Positions 1 to 12,289 of a stretch of 64,000 nt of DNA are shown piece by piece. The stretch covers positions 434,001 to 498,000 of the forward strand of contig JAKOGI010000009.1 in the NCBI GenBank assembly GCA_029747015.1, written 5' to 3'. Origin of the DNA: Carnegiea gigantea. Lineage: Eukaryota; Streptophyta; Magnoliopsida; Caryophyllales; Cactaceae. The notes beneath the pieces were generated by a model, which saw only the letters and a program-made list of their open reading frames with translations, was not told where the DNA came from and made no database searches. Numbering within the stretch: the first letter of the stretch is position 1; each line of letters begins with the position of its first letter. Both the position numbers and the translations under genes were made by a program.

Positions 1-690
1 TTACTGGACTAGGTTGCATCATTTTTCAAGCTAAGCTGTAATGTTGGGTTTGACCTTGATTAATTTCGTAACTCTTTAGCAGTTGATTTTATTTTTATCT
101 GTATTTGATCTTCAGCCTTTTGACTATCATTAATCGAAAGAAAAGAAAAACTATAATGTCGGGATGTTTTTAGTGAATATAATATAAGTAGGTAATCAAC
201 CATTAAAAGAGAAATTTTCTCAACATTTACTTAGATCACAGCCTTTTTCCTCCTCTCTACAAAGAAAACTTTAACATATTGGCTTTTCTTGTAGATTCCT
301 TATCATTTGTGCATATGTTTTTTTATTTAACTTCAAAAGCAGTATCTTTATAATTTTGTATTTTAAGAAAAAAAAGTCACGAAAAATTCTTAACAATCCA
401 TATTCCGTCCAGACAAAATCTTCGAAAGATGATGATACTGAGACAATAAATGTCAGACACACCACGCTGTATCTCTTGGTTAAATTGCTGGGCGGATGAA
501 TGGCAACTTCAAAGAAATTAGATATAAGGGAGGATTTTTTTTTGGATGAATGGCAACTTCAAAGAAATTAGATATAAGGGAGGATTTTTTTTTTAAAAAA
601 AAAAAATCCAATGAGAGAGGATAATCTGCTATGATACCATGTGAACAATGGGAATCACTCACCTAACACGGAAGCTGAGATGTGTATTTA
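1..690. other. Intergenic, no gene seen
   Basis: AT-rich DNA with only short chance open frames on both strands. The one structured item is a 50-bp tandem duplication, listed separately. No coding homology or RNA gene was recognised. Confidence 0.6.
494..593. repeat. 50-bp tandem duplication
   Basis: A 50-base unit beginning GGATGAATGGCAACTTC and ending in a T-run is present twice head to tail (494-543 and 544-593) with no difference I could see apart from the T-run length. The near identity suggests a recent slippage or unequal-exchange event. Confidence 0.85.
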
Positions 691-1075
691 GAGTATTCCC
701 AGGGGTGTTCCAGATTTTGGAACTTTACCTTGCCACATCAGCAAAAATTTCAATTTTTCGCATCTCACATTCCATCACTTCTCCAACTCATGGAACTCCA
801 ATTTTAATCATCCAATAAAAATCTTTCTCATGGACCCACATTATAACACACAATCTATTTTTTAGATCATTTTAAAATGATTTACACGCTCCAAAAAAAA
901 AAGAAAACAAACAAAATATATTAAAAAATATTAAAGGTGGCCCGCGAGAAGACATAGGCAGACGTGCTGCCCCGCGTGTGCCTCGCGTGCCGTGCTGACT
1001 GAGAGAAAAAAGTTGCCACGCGTGTCAGACCGGGCCTCACCGTGTCGCCCACGTTCCCTCACGCTGGGAATGCTC
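691..1075. mobile_element. PIF/Harbinger (Tourist-like) MITE
   Basis: A 385-bp non-coding element. Its left end reads GAGTATTCCCAGGGG and the reverse complement of its right end reads GAGCATTCCCAGCGT, an imperfect terminal inverted repeat of about 13 bases. It is flanked by TTA on both sides (688-690 and 1076-1078), the 3-bp target duplication typical of PIF/Harbinger elements. The right third is unusually GC-rich for this region. There is no transposase, so any movement would depend on another element. Confidence 0.72.
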
Positions 1076-1719
1076 TTATAACAGTATACAATATATAAAA
1101 TTACAATAATATGCCTACACTCTATTACACAGTAAGATGAACTAAAAAAAAGAAATTCCAAAAGTTTGGTATGACGAGGAGGCATTAGCTTAGCTGCAAG
1201 ATATCTGCTTTGGCCTTCAAAAGTAATCATATGTTGTGAGTTTTGATTTAGTCAATTGATACAAATAAATTGCTTGTTTTGGTGCGCAATGTATGGTAGT
1301 ATTACTTGTTTAACATGGTTATCATGCACATCTTTTTCAAATGCGCAAGCCAATGGTGGTGTAATGTTGTGTGGACTTCTTTTCTTATTAAAAAATTCAT
1401 TGAAAATTTATATCTACTCTCGTTTAAAATAAATTGTAAATTTTGACGTACTTTGATCAATTTTTTTTCTATTTTTTTAAAGCTTTCTTTTTGGATCTTT
1501 AGCCGTCTATTTTTACTGATATTGGGTTACTGTTTTAGTTCATAAGGGTTAAAGTTATCCTGTTACAGATTTTCTGTACTCTTAAGGTTCGAACTTGAGA
1601 CCTTTTTTGAGAAACGCAAATGTCAAATTATTTGATCCAACTCGTGTTGATATTTTAAAACTATTTTTAAAGATGAGACTTTCTTTATTATCATATATCA
1701 TACTATTTTGAGTCCGAGT

Positions 1720-1935
1720 CCAACATTATCATAGGGAAGCTAATCGTGCTGCAAATTGGTTAGCTAATTAGGGTGTTTCTAGTGCCATTAAGAGGACCGT
1801 CACTTCTTCTCCTCCCCCACCTTAGCGAAAATTTTGTTAAAAGATTTTACGGGTGTCGTTTGGCCTCGAATACTTAAGTCTTGATTTTTCTATTTGTTAG
1901 GGGCTTGGACCCATCAATAGCACCCCAAAAAAAAT
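1720..1935 (+). mobile_element. L1-type LINE 3' fragment (RNase H end)
   Basis: One plus-strand frame reads HREANRAANWLAN, a stop, then GVSSAIKRTV. This resembles the last part of the RNase H domain of plant L1 LINEs (typical form REANRAADWLANLG). In-frame stops show that it is dead. It is followed by a short A-rich stretch near 1925. The 5' boundary is not visible. The call rests on motif resemblance in a short segment. Confidence 0.55.
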
Positions 1936-3603
1936 TAATCATATTATTTTAATTGTTATTTTTGTAGGAGGGGAATTAGATTATAATTATATGCATGCGG
2001 TGAAACAAATATCAATTATTTTGGTCAATCTATTATTAAAAATGAACCGGCAGTATTAATTGACAATAATTGTGAATTTGTGATGCAAATGCAAATAATA
2101 ATTCGCTGGCATTTCACGTTCCACACTCTGTTCATGACTTCATGTGGAAATAGCACCGCCCCTTTGCTTGCAAGCCAGAACCCTCCATGAAATTATGCTC
2201 TCTTTTTTTTTTCCTTTTTTTTGGATTTTTTAGATTTTAATAATATGAATTTTGTAAAGTTCAGAAGTCAATAATCTGATCTTTAAAAATAGGTCCAACG
2301 ATTCTAAACTTTGAGCCTATTTTTTGTCAATAATCCGACTTCTAAAAACTAGCCAATGGTCAGCTGAAATAGGAGTATAAGGGTATTGGAGTCTAGGTTT
2401 TTCTTTAGTTAGACTATTGAGATTTGAAAATAAATAAGCCCAACATTTGAAGCCCTATGCCTATTTCTAAAGGCCAGAGCGGGATTCCTATCTTCCAAAT
2501 CCCCTCCTAAGTTCACGTTATTAAAATATAAGAATCCCTTGCAGGGAGGAAGGGAGATTCCAACCTATAAATGGTGAATTTGACAATCTAAATCACGGCC
2601 AAGGATAACAACTAAGGAAATGAGGTCCTGGCTAAGTAACCAAAAAAACATTACGTCTAATGTTCAATACTCCATCATGCCATAACTTATCACATTGTAA
2701 TGTTATTTGCATTTCAACAATAGAGTTTGGAGAGATCCACATATACACAGCCTTACTTACTAAGTAGCAAAAGTAGCAAAATATGAACAGAAAAAATAAA
2801 CTGCTAGAACCTGAAGACAGTAGTTTGGCAAGAAAGATCTAACCTGAAGCCGTGAATAACGGCGAACGATAAGTTTATGACCCCATCTCTCTCTTTCAAA
2901 GTTGGGTCCATTCCTTACCACCATAACTCCAGTTTTGACGGATCTGATTATTGATTATATGTGCATCCACTTCCGAATCTTGGACCCCACTTCTAAATCT
3001 TGGACCCATACCCGATACTAAACACAAATCTCAGTACGCAATCTACCGTTCACATATTCAGAATACTCTTTCTTTTATGTTAAAAAAGGTTTGGAGACTC
3101 CGGATGCGAGTACAAGTCTCAGCCTCATTTTCGGCCATCCCAAAATTTTAATAGATTATCAACGTACAGTTGTGACGACCCCCCTCTATGCATGAATGAT
3201 CCTTCATATTTCATAGCAGATCTTTGTCCTTTACTTATAGTTCTTGCATTAACTGCCCTTGAACTAGGGTAATCACAAATCACAAGTTCGTTTGATCGCA
3301 ATTCATAGGCAACAACAACCAGCTCACTTGTGGACATCCATCGTCAGTGTCTCCCAGATTCAAAACAATATCTGTCTGCTCAAAGGAACTGGGAGAGAAA
3401 AAAAGATACAAGATGACCAGTATGCACCTACATGTCACCTAATCCATCGAGAAAGCCGGGTACAAGTGAAACGTGTTTAACTTAACTACTAGCATTTTAT
3501 ACGAACAATGTGACTCCGGAAGAAGCAATTTTACACTATCAATAAAAGAATAACAAATGATCGAAGGGGATAAAAAGCCATCATTCAAGTGAGCCAAGGT
3601 TGA
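1936..3603. other. Intergenic, downstream flank of the GT47 gene
   Basis: AT-rich sequence with scattered open frames under 75 codons, none showing recognisable motifs. The part nearest 3604 should hold the 3' untranslated region of the minus-strand GT47 gene. I see no clear polyadenylation signal that would fix its end. Confidence 0.5.
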
Positions 3604-6600
3604 TCAAGGCAGGGTACTTGGGGCGGTGGCATTTGAGTGCCTGCAATCGCATGAGCATATGCTTCTTGAACCCTGAACCACACGTTGTGATCTCCTAGTA
3701 TGAAGCTTGATGTTCACCAACTTACCAGCAATCTGTTGTCATCTCGCTCGAGTCAGTTAAATCTTTCCCTTCAACAGAGAGGGGAGGGGGAGCAGGTACT
3801 TACATTCACAATATCAATCACAATGATGCAGTCTTCACTGAATTAGATAATCTTATGGGAAACAGAAATTAGTTTTAGGACACGTAGTAACAAACCATTC
3901 TCCATGTCAAATCTTCAGGACCAAATGGCTGAGCTGGATTTGAATACAGGAAATGCCTTGAGTACTGGAAAATTTGAACGGTCAGTTCACAGAAAAGGAA
4001 TCGCTACTAATTGAACGGAGAAAACAAAAGACAGATATCTAGACGCAAGGGGGGGGGTTGAGATAATTCATATCCACAACAAAAAGCCAGAGTGCAAAAT
4101 GGACTTAGCTCTGTTTCTTCTATTAATATCGGCCAATTGAAGAGGTTGGATTTGTACAATAGATTGCCCAGAGCAGGAGCATATGAAGAGGTTCACAAAC
4201 ACTGGTGCCCACATATACCAGTAATACAAATTGACAACAAATATACCAGTAATACAAATTGCCAACACTCTCTACAGTAGTCGTCATCAGTTCGACAACT
4301 TAAACAGCAAGAATACAAACCTTGGCCAAGTATCTCTGCTTCTCTTTGATCTCTGAAGGACCAATACCTTTGAGGTATGACAAAAGCCAACCAGGTTTCA
4401 AAGCATCACTTGACGAAACAAACAGAGCCATCTGCATACATGACAAAGAAAACAATGCTGATTGAAGGCTAAATACCAACCACCAGTAACATTAAAAAAC
4501 AGTGCACCACATTTGGCCACCAAGGTAACTGGCTGACTGCTGCAATGAAAGAGATGAAAATTTTTGTGCATTAAGGGGAAGAAATGCACATTCTTATCAG
4601 GTGCAGTCACTAAAACACAAGAAAATTTACGGCCCTATATCGTAGAACAACCAATCATCTGCTAAGTGCCAACCAGAGATACATCTGAAACTCCTAATGT
4701 CAATGGCATCCCTTCCTCAGCATGGTAGGTACTCCTCATCCAATCAACCAAAGAACAAAAACTACAGCTGCCATCCATTTAACGCCATTCCATCCAAAAT
4801 TAAAGAAAACAAGGTGATAATTCATGATACAATCAAATCCCCATCCTCTATCTACATCTCAGGGTTCCATTTCCTAGTCCTTTAAGATTGTAATAAATTG
4901 AGACGTTTGGCATGGTCATGAATCAAATGCATTGGTGCTTGCCTCATTCACTTCTTCCACAGACAAATGAAAGCTCCAGGGAATGGAGAGAGCATTGAAA
5001 TCGCGGATGTGATGAGACAAAGAAGCTGAAATTACGTCTCTCATCTAAATACTCCTTTACTCCTCTGACTTCCAATTCATCAATCACTCACTTTCATCAT
5101 ATGTGCACAAAATGTCTTATGGCTTATACCTATGTCTGAAAGAGTGCGAATTTTGTAACAAATTTGTGATTTGCATAGAACAAGAGACAATGAACACCCC
5201 CCCTCGCACCACACCCCCTTCCCCCCTCCCCCCCAAAAAAAGGAAAAGGAAAAAAGAAAAGGGTTCAGTCAATCAACACCAAGACAAAGTTGCACCCAAA
5301 AATGTCAAAAAACAGTGCCTTTTGCACACCTTCCTGTAGTCAATGATTCCTTCAAATGGAAGCTCCAGTTCGTCACTAATTATAACAGGGACGCACCCAC
5401 TGACTATGGCATCAAACAGCCTCGCAGATGATGGAGTGTCCCCCGCTGGACTCAAGCAAAAGATGGACCTGAAAACCCAGATATATCAGTTATCTCTCCC
5501 AGCAAGGTCTTATATGCAATCACTCCATGCTATTGACCTCATGATACCCCCAGTAAAAAAGGCTCTCTAAACATAACAGCAAATATAATGCAAGTCGTGC
5601 AGTTGTAGAGGTTGTGCTAGTTAGGAAACCACATCAACCAAATAACAACTAAAGGGCAAACAGTCATTGAGTTCAACATATATCTCACTTGCGCATGCCA
5701 TTTTGTGCAGCAGCTTTGCCGGCCTCTCCAGCAGTCCCCTCTTCAATAAGTACACCATCTGCACCAGACAACTCCTCCACAAGTTTTGAGCGTATTTTTC
5801 CTCCCTAATTAAAGGATGGCAACAAAATGAGCTCATTTCAAAATGTCATATGTTGTTGTCATATAAAACATAGATACGAATTAAAATTTTAAAATAAGCC
5901 ACTCTCCTTCAAATTTGCATGGCCAAAGTTTGGTTTTTTTTGGGGGGGGTTCCAAGGCCAAGAAAGCATACAAAGAAGAACGAATAAGCATTCACGAGGA
6001 GTCATTATCACCAGTAATGCAGTACTATTTGATCAGGACATCACAGGGAAAAAGCATAACCTTCAACACACTCAAAACTTATCATGGCAGATAAGGGCAC
6101 GAATAGGAACATCATCAAAGCCTTACCAATATACACATAGCTTACCCTAGAGGAAGGGAGGGAATAGATAATTTTGTCTCTTTAGTTGATTAGCAATAAC
6201 AAATATAAATTAATCTATAATCATTCTCAATTGAGTACTAGTAAAAGTGGAGACTTACAGCGTTTCTTTTAAGCCTTCCCCGGAAGAATACCAGTGTGCT
6301 TCTCTTAGATTCATTTTCCCGAAGGCATTGAGCGTCACAAAACTCCACATTAGCAACATATGGAAGAATCAGATCTTTCTCAAGATAAACCTGTCCTGGC
6401 TTGTACCTAAATGTAATGCATATTATTCCCATCAGCCACATTTTACTTGATGTAAACCAAAAGTCTAGTTAGATCCCAATATGACGAAACAAACCAGTTT
6501 CCTGTAGAGTCCATGTCTGGTAGTAACCAGATAGCAGTCTTCATAAACCTACGAACTGTCTTAAATGACCAGGGATGATGAACAGGAAGTATGTGGTCTC

Positions 6601-8509
6601 TTCCACCAGAACGCTTCCATGCTGGCTGATCAGTCACCCATTTTAAAACTTCCTACATTGACATAAAATAGTAAAATAAACATTTGCCATAATTTCAACA
6701 GCATAAACGTTGAAAAATTATGTAAAAGCTGAAAACGCGAGCTCATGTATTACGAACAACGGGGTATACGCTATGATTATCAACAAAAGGTATTGTTCTC
6801 TGCGCAAAGAAGCACATGGCATGAACAAAGCAATTTCAAACAATTACATTGGAATCGGAACTGAGCTCAAAGCCTGACTTGTATTAGGAACCACATACAA
6901 CCAGGTCATAAAACATATTCCCTTTTTAATGGCTTTCAAGCTGCCAAAGTACACCAACAAATGTAGATGTTGCACTACAAAAACCAAGAATCTTACAAAG
7001 ACCAAGTAGACAACCAATCATAATTCACAACCTTAAGCACCAGATAACATCTTTGAGCTTATCATTAATTGATGAATATTCAGTTCCCTAACACTGAAGC
7101 AGGAGGTAGTGAAGGGGCCAAACAAAATAAGTCCATGAGCAAGAAGTTATTCAATCAAAGCAGTGCAATGCCTTAATTCAAATAGCAGTAAGGCAACAAG
7201 GATAAATGTATAATATGTAGCCAGAGAAAAATGTCACATGCTGATGCACCTATCACAAATGGGAAACTGTTGATGAGGTTTAACAGATAAATAGAATGTG
7301 AAGATCAATTGACAATGAACCTCAGGAAAGCACTCACACCCTATAAAGTGCCTTGCACTGTTGTTTCTCCAATAGGAAAAAGCTAATGGTGGTGAAAAAT
7401 GGAATATAAAACAAGTCAGCCTCTTCTTGCTTGGGCACCCTTATGACATTCTTCAATAACCTTTCTGATTCCGGAGCAATGAGATCAGCCCAAAGCCAAT
7501 AGTCGATAGAATGCTGCAAATCAACAAACCAAAGCATTTCAGAACTTATCCAAGAGGATCATCATAAGCAACAAAAACATGACTCTTTTCCCAGCAAGAA
7601 TAAATGCAAAACCCTCATAGGCTCACAGCATTCTTGGATGAATTAAGCTCTGAACACCATCTACAAGTGTAAGTCCAATTCTTTACCGTTTTTCTGGGTT
7701 CTTAAGGCAAATATTCTTTCAGGGGCGCAAGGGGGGTTTATCCATCCACGATATTAGGCCTTCTTTAAGCTGACAGTCCCACAGAGAGAAGTTTAATTTG
7801 AGCACAAGTTCAAGGAGCACAATCAAATTTCCACTTAAAACTGTATGCAATAAAGGCAATTGATGCTAGAAACAAGAGAACAATAAAGAAGAAGCCCCAA
7901 TACAAAGCCAGCAAATGCATAAGCAAATACACCAGAAAACTTAAACCTAATATAAACTAAACAAAGCAGGAAAATGACCTGCTCAATAAGCCGATGCACA
8001 GGACTACCATTAGAGGTCAAATTGGAGGTCTCCTTATACGTATTCCTGAACAACCAAAGCAGATCATACGTAAACTTGGACGGCATTTCATAGACATAAA
8101 CCCTAATAGGCATCGACGACGCTGGGTAGAACCCATCCTCGTAAACCCGCTGATTCTCCACCTTCCAAATCAGATCATCCAGCTTCCTGACGCTCTCTTC
8201 GTCGGAATCACCGACAGTATCGTCCCGAGCAGGGCGAGGGAGCCTGGGGAGCTTGGTGGTCAGAAAATGCTCGAGAGATGCGACGAAAGAGTACTCGAAA
8301 TTAGGGTCAGGGTTAGGGTTAGGGTTAGGGTTAGTAAGTGAGGAGGAGGATTTCGGGGAGATAGAAGTAGAAGAGGGAGAAGAAGAGAAGAAGAAGAAGA
8401 TGATGAAGAGAAGGGAGAGGAGAGAGAGAGTGAAGAGGAGGATGGGCGATGTGCATAGAGGTCTGTCTCTGGGCGTCATTGATGATGAGCTTGAGTGTTT
8501 TCCAGCCAT
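3604..8509 (-). CDS. GT47 exostosin-family glycosyltransferase (like At5g16890)
   Basis: Nine coding exons on the minus strand: 8509-7979, 7513-7340, 6652-6495, 6406-6259, 5804-5689, 5468-5330, 4431-4321, 3964-3896 and 3732-3604. All joins keep frame and use GT..AG borders, giving 524 residues, close to the roughly 510 of the Arabidopsis relative. The start is the first ATG, followed by a Ser-rich cytosolic tail and one hydrophobic anchor (about residues 22-41), as in type II Golgi enzymes. A low-complexity stem with Asn-Pro repeats lies at 60-69. The exostosin domain opens with [10 protein letters not shown] (137-146) and carries [12 protein letters not shown] and the donor-binding segment [18 protein letters not shown] (380 onward) followed by [16 protein letters not shown]. 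Family members transfer sugars to cell-wall polysaccharides or glycoproteins in the Golgi; the substrate of this subgroup cannot be read from sequence. The domain is full length with no lesion. Confidence 0.93.
8301..8334. repeat. Telomere-like TTAGGG run inside GT47 exon 1
   Basis: About five TTAGGG-like hexamers (one TCAGGG variant) on the plus strand. Read as codons on the minus strand they encode the Asn-Pro/Asp-Pro stretch of the GT47 stem. The hexamer is the vertebrate-type repeat, not the plant heptamer TTTAGGG, so a coding microsatellite is the better reading than a telomere remnant. Confidence 0.8.
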
Positions 8510-8925
8510 TGGAGAGAGAGAGTGTGATCAAAGATTCAAAGTGGCACAAGCGGAAGCAAATTAGGTACATAGATATATCATACTCCTCCAAGCACGTAAT
8601 CTCAAAAATCATATCAATACATGATAAATATATGTATAAAAAATATATACACGTAGATAGTAAGAACATAAGCTTATAGGAGTACATAAAAAATTACCAA
8701 ATTAGGTGCCCATGCCATGCCCTGAGGATGGTGATAAAAGTACCCCAGTGAACCTAAGGCTGTAACGAATCCAAGCCGATTTAGCTCTATCAAAGTTTGA
8801 TTAGGCACGAGTTTGAATGTTTATCAAGGTGAACTTGAACTTGGCAGAGGCTAGCTCGGGTTAGTTAGATTGGTTCAGTTTTTTGTTAATGTAAGCATTT
8901 GTGTGAAAAATAGGAAATTATGATT
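8510..8925. promoter_or_regulatory. 5' flank of the GT47 gene
   Basis: Immediately upstream of the GT47 start is a GA-rich stretch (8513-8521) typical of plant 5' leaders, followed by AT-rich DNA. I cannot place a TATA box or transcription start with confidence. Confidence 0.3.
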
Positions 8926-9520
8926 AGACTTGGGCAAAGTTGACCCGATGTGATTACCGACCCAAAATCGACCCGAAGTTAAGTTGATTTGGGTATAAAT
9001 TTTCAGTTGGTTTAATTAAATAAGTTGACACGTTCAACCCGTTTAATTAAATGGGTTAGGTTCAGGTCGAGATTCTTGCCATGAAAAAGTACCTATTTAA
9101 CCCGTTTAATTAAATGAGTTAAACAAATCAACTCATTTTTTCATTTGTTATTTATCCGTTTACCTTTTTGTTAGACAACTCAGAATGCAAAATTTTTTTA
9201 AAAATGTGAATTATGATGAACCTGGAGTTTCATAGAGTAATCATTTAACTTGTTATGTAAACTTAATTTTACCGCTACGTAATTACTTGTTAACTGAAAA
9301 TGTTAAAATGTATAAATGAGTAATTAGGCAACTGAACTCGACTTGTTTATCTTAAACAAGTTAAGCGAGTCAACCTGTTTAAAAATTAAATGGGTACAGG
9401 TCAAGATTTTTCAACCCCGTTTAATAAACCGGTTAGGTTCAGGTCGAAGAATTATCAACCTGTTTAACTTTGACATGACTATGAACACGACCCGACATAA
9501 CCTATTGTCCAGCTCTAATT
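8926..9520. mobile_element. Possible TIR element, unclassified
   Basis: The left end reads ATTAGACTTGGGCAAA and the reverse complement of the right end reads ATTAGAGCTGGACAAT, an imperfect inverted repeat. Inside are repeated ACCCGTTTAATTAAA-type and GGTTCAGGTCGA-type units and a terminal ACACGACCCGACAT segment, a composition I associate with a dispersed non-coding repeat of eudicots. No clear target duplication was found, so the boundaries and class are uncertain. Confidence 0.35.
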
Positions 9521-9528
9521 AAGGCTAA

Positions 9529-9735
9529 GGGCGTGTTCTTTTCATGAGTAAATTGAGGTGGGTAAAAGGATGAAATGGATTAAAGTGAGTTGAAGTGGAT
9601 TGAATTTTTTTTATGTGATAAATTGAACTTGGTTAAAATAGTGAAAGTGTGTTGAAGCGGGTTGAAATAATTTGAAGTGAGTTGAAGTGGATTGAGGTTG
9701 GTATCTTGAAATTTACCTACAAAAAGAACAGGCCC
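9529..9735. mobile_element. PIF/Harbinger-like MITE, 207 bp
   Basis: Left end GGGCGTGTTCTTTT and reverse complement of right end GGGCCTGTTCTTTTT form a terminal inverted repeat with one mismatch. TAA flanks both sides (9526-9528 and 9736-9738), the PIF/Harbinger target duplication. The interior repeats GAGTTGAAGTGGATTGA-like units several times. Its right edge abuts the tail of the RTE LINE. Confidence 0.75.
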
Positions 9736-10069
9736 TAAAAACAACAACAACAACTCCCAGTGTGGGTCTCGTTTTCGCGGGGTCTGTGGAGATTCAACTG
9801 TAGGCAACCTTACTCTACCGGTATTCTTATCCATAGAGAGGTTGATTTTTTAAGACCCACAAAACAGTTTTGAGAAAAATGTTTAAAGAGAAAACGATTG
9901 CAAACCAATTACCAAGGAGGGAAAAGGGTCCGGAGAGCGAATAAACAGGGGGCGGAGATATACCTCAACAAACCAGAGGTGCTTGATGCCGTCACATCCC
10001 AGAAAAGCACGACCTGTAAACAAGCACACTAAAACCCTACCCGCCCCGCCCCACCGAAGCTACTGCCAC

Positions 10070-12240
10070 CTACGGAGCCGGTCCCCTACAATCAGAGACC
10101 TTAATCCTATCCCGCCACAACCTCCTATCCTGAGCCATGTCCTCCGTCAGACCGGCAACTCTCAGGTCCTCTCTAACCACTTCCTCTAGGCTCTTCTTCG
10201 GTCTACCCCTCCCTCTTTTTCCACCGGGAGGGTCGATCATCTCACACCTCTGCATTGGGGCGGCCACACTTCTTCTCTTTACGTGGCCGAACCATCTGAG
10301 TTTCGGTTCCCTCATCTTCTCCTCTATGGGTGCCACTTCAGCTAAGCTCCTGATTACTCCATTTCTAATTCTGTCCAATCTCGTAAAACCACACATTCAC
10401 CTGACCATTCTCATCTCAGCTATCTTCAACCTTTGGACCTGCGTCTTTTTTAGAGGCCAACACTCCAATCCATAGAGAACAGCCGATCTAACTACCATCC
10501 GATAGACTTTGCCTTTCAATCCTAGGGGCACTCTCTTATCATACAGCACCCCTGACGCTGACTTCCACTTTCGCCAACCCACTCTTATCCGTTGGCTAAT
10601 ATCCTCATCAATATCCCTATTCTGCTGGATGATCGAGCTCAGATACTTAAATTTAGCGACCTTTGGTATCACCCTTCCATCCAGTGTGATTTCTCCCCCC
10701 TCTTATGTCCTTCCACTGAAACAACAATGGAGGTATTCCGTTTTTGATCTACTTAACCGAAAACCCCTAACTTCCAGCGTATGTCTCCAATTCTCCAACC
10801 TGTCATTCACCCCCTATCTGGTCACATCGATAAGAACGATATTATCTGTAAATAACATGCATCAAGGCACCTCGTCCTGGATTCCTCTAGTGAGTTCATC
10901 CAAAACTAATGTGAAAAGAAACAGGCTTAAGGCGGAGCCTTGATGCTGGCCCATACTAACAGCGAAGTCAATGGAGACCCCTCCCGATGTCCTAACACGC
11001 GTCCGCCCTCCCTCGTACATATCCTTGATTACACGGATGTACGCGGGCGACACCTTTTTCTCTTCCAAACACCTCCACAATACCTCCCTCGGGACTCTGT
11101 CATACGCTTTCTCCAGGTCAATGAACACCATATGGAGATTCAACTTTCTATCCTTGAACAAGCCCATGAGCCCTCTGAGGAGGTAGATCGCCTCAATGGT
11201 CGATCTGCCTGACATGAAATCAAATTGGTTCTCTGATATCTCTACATCCTCTCGTAACCTTCTCTCAATCACCCTCTTCCATAACTTCATAGTGTGACTG
11301 AGCTGCTTAATACCCCTCAAATTATTACAATCTTGAATATTCCCTTTGTTTTTGTACAGTGGGATGACTGTGCTGGCCCTCTACTCTGTGGCATCTTGGC
11401 GGTCCTGAAAATAACATTGAACAGCTCCGTGAGCTACTCTAGACCTACCTCCCCCATAAACTTCCAAACTTCCACTGGTATCTGGTCCGGGCTCACTGCC
11501 TTCCCATTCGCCATCTTCTTCAAGGCCTCCCTAATCTCCTCCTTTGCTATATGGTCGCCCGCTCGCTAATCGCTACACTCTCCGCCCCTACTACAGTCGT
11601 CTCGCACCCCTTCCCCATTAAGGAGTTTAGCAAAGAACCTTTGCCATCTCTCCTTAATTACAACATCCTCAGTCAATACTTTACCCTCTTCGTCCTTGAT
11701 GCACCTTACCACTCCCAAATCCCTAATCTTCCTTTCCCTCGCCTTAGCCAGTCTAAAAACCTCCTTCTCCCCTTCCTTCGTCCCCAATCTATGGTACAGT
11801 CTATCAAACGCCTGGCTCTTTGCTACTGCCACCACCTTTCTGGCTACCTTCTTGGCCGCCTTGTATCCTTCCTCTGAACTGCTGCTCATGAACTCCGCGA
11901 AAGCCTCTTTTTTTGCCTTGACTTTCTCCTTTACCTCTTCGTTCCACCACCAGGCGCCCTCCATCCTGTTGCCGCCTCCCCTGGAAAGACTTAGGGTTTC
12001 CTTAGCCGACTTTCGGATGCAATCCGCCACAGCCTCCCACATCGAATCGGCGTCTTCTGGCCTCTTCCAAGCTCTCTCCCCGGCTATTCTTTCTGCTATT
12101 AACCCCGCCTTCTCCTTCGTGAGGGTCCACCACTTAATTCTGGGTTCTCCGGCTCTCCTCTTCGTCCTCCTAGGATACTTGAACTCTGCATCTAAAACCA
12201 GCAACCTGTGTTGAGTTCCCAGAAACTCGCTAGGAATCAC
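10070..12240 (-). pseudogene. RTE LINE reverse transcriptase region, broken
   Basis: Readable segments in order on the minus strand: a linker (12,240-11,566), RT motif A FIDLEKAYDRVPR, motif B QGSALSLFLFTLVLDEL (Pro usually expected after Ser-Ala-Leu-Ser) and motif C LFTDNIVLI, then the C-terminal region with KRGRGRPKKSLEE near the end. Motif C normally reads FADD; the change to FTDN removes one of the two metal-binding Asp residues. A TGA at 10,864-10,862 interrupts the frame just before it, and there are further frameshifts near 11,560-11,320 and 10,790-10,670. The enzyme is therefore dead on several independent counts. Confidence 0.85.
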
Positions 12241-12289
12241 TTTGCAGTCCTTACACGATCTCCGACTTTTCCTTCCTCATGAGGAAGTA

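Noticed and set aside
8301..8334. Interstitial telomere from a chromosome fusion
   Set aside because: Too short, of the TTAGGG and not the plant TTTAGGG form, and in frame within a conserved gene.
8253..8687. Frames on both strands around GT47 exon 1
   Set aside because: They overlap the well-supported exon in other frames or come from GA-rich leader sequence.
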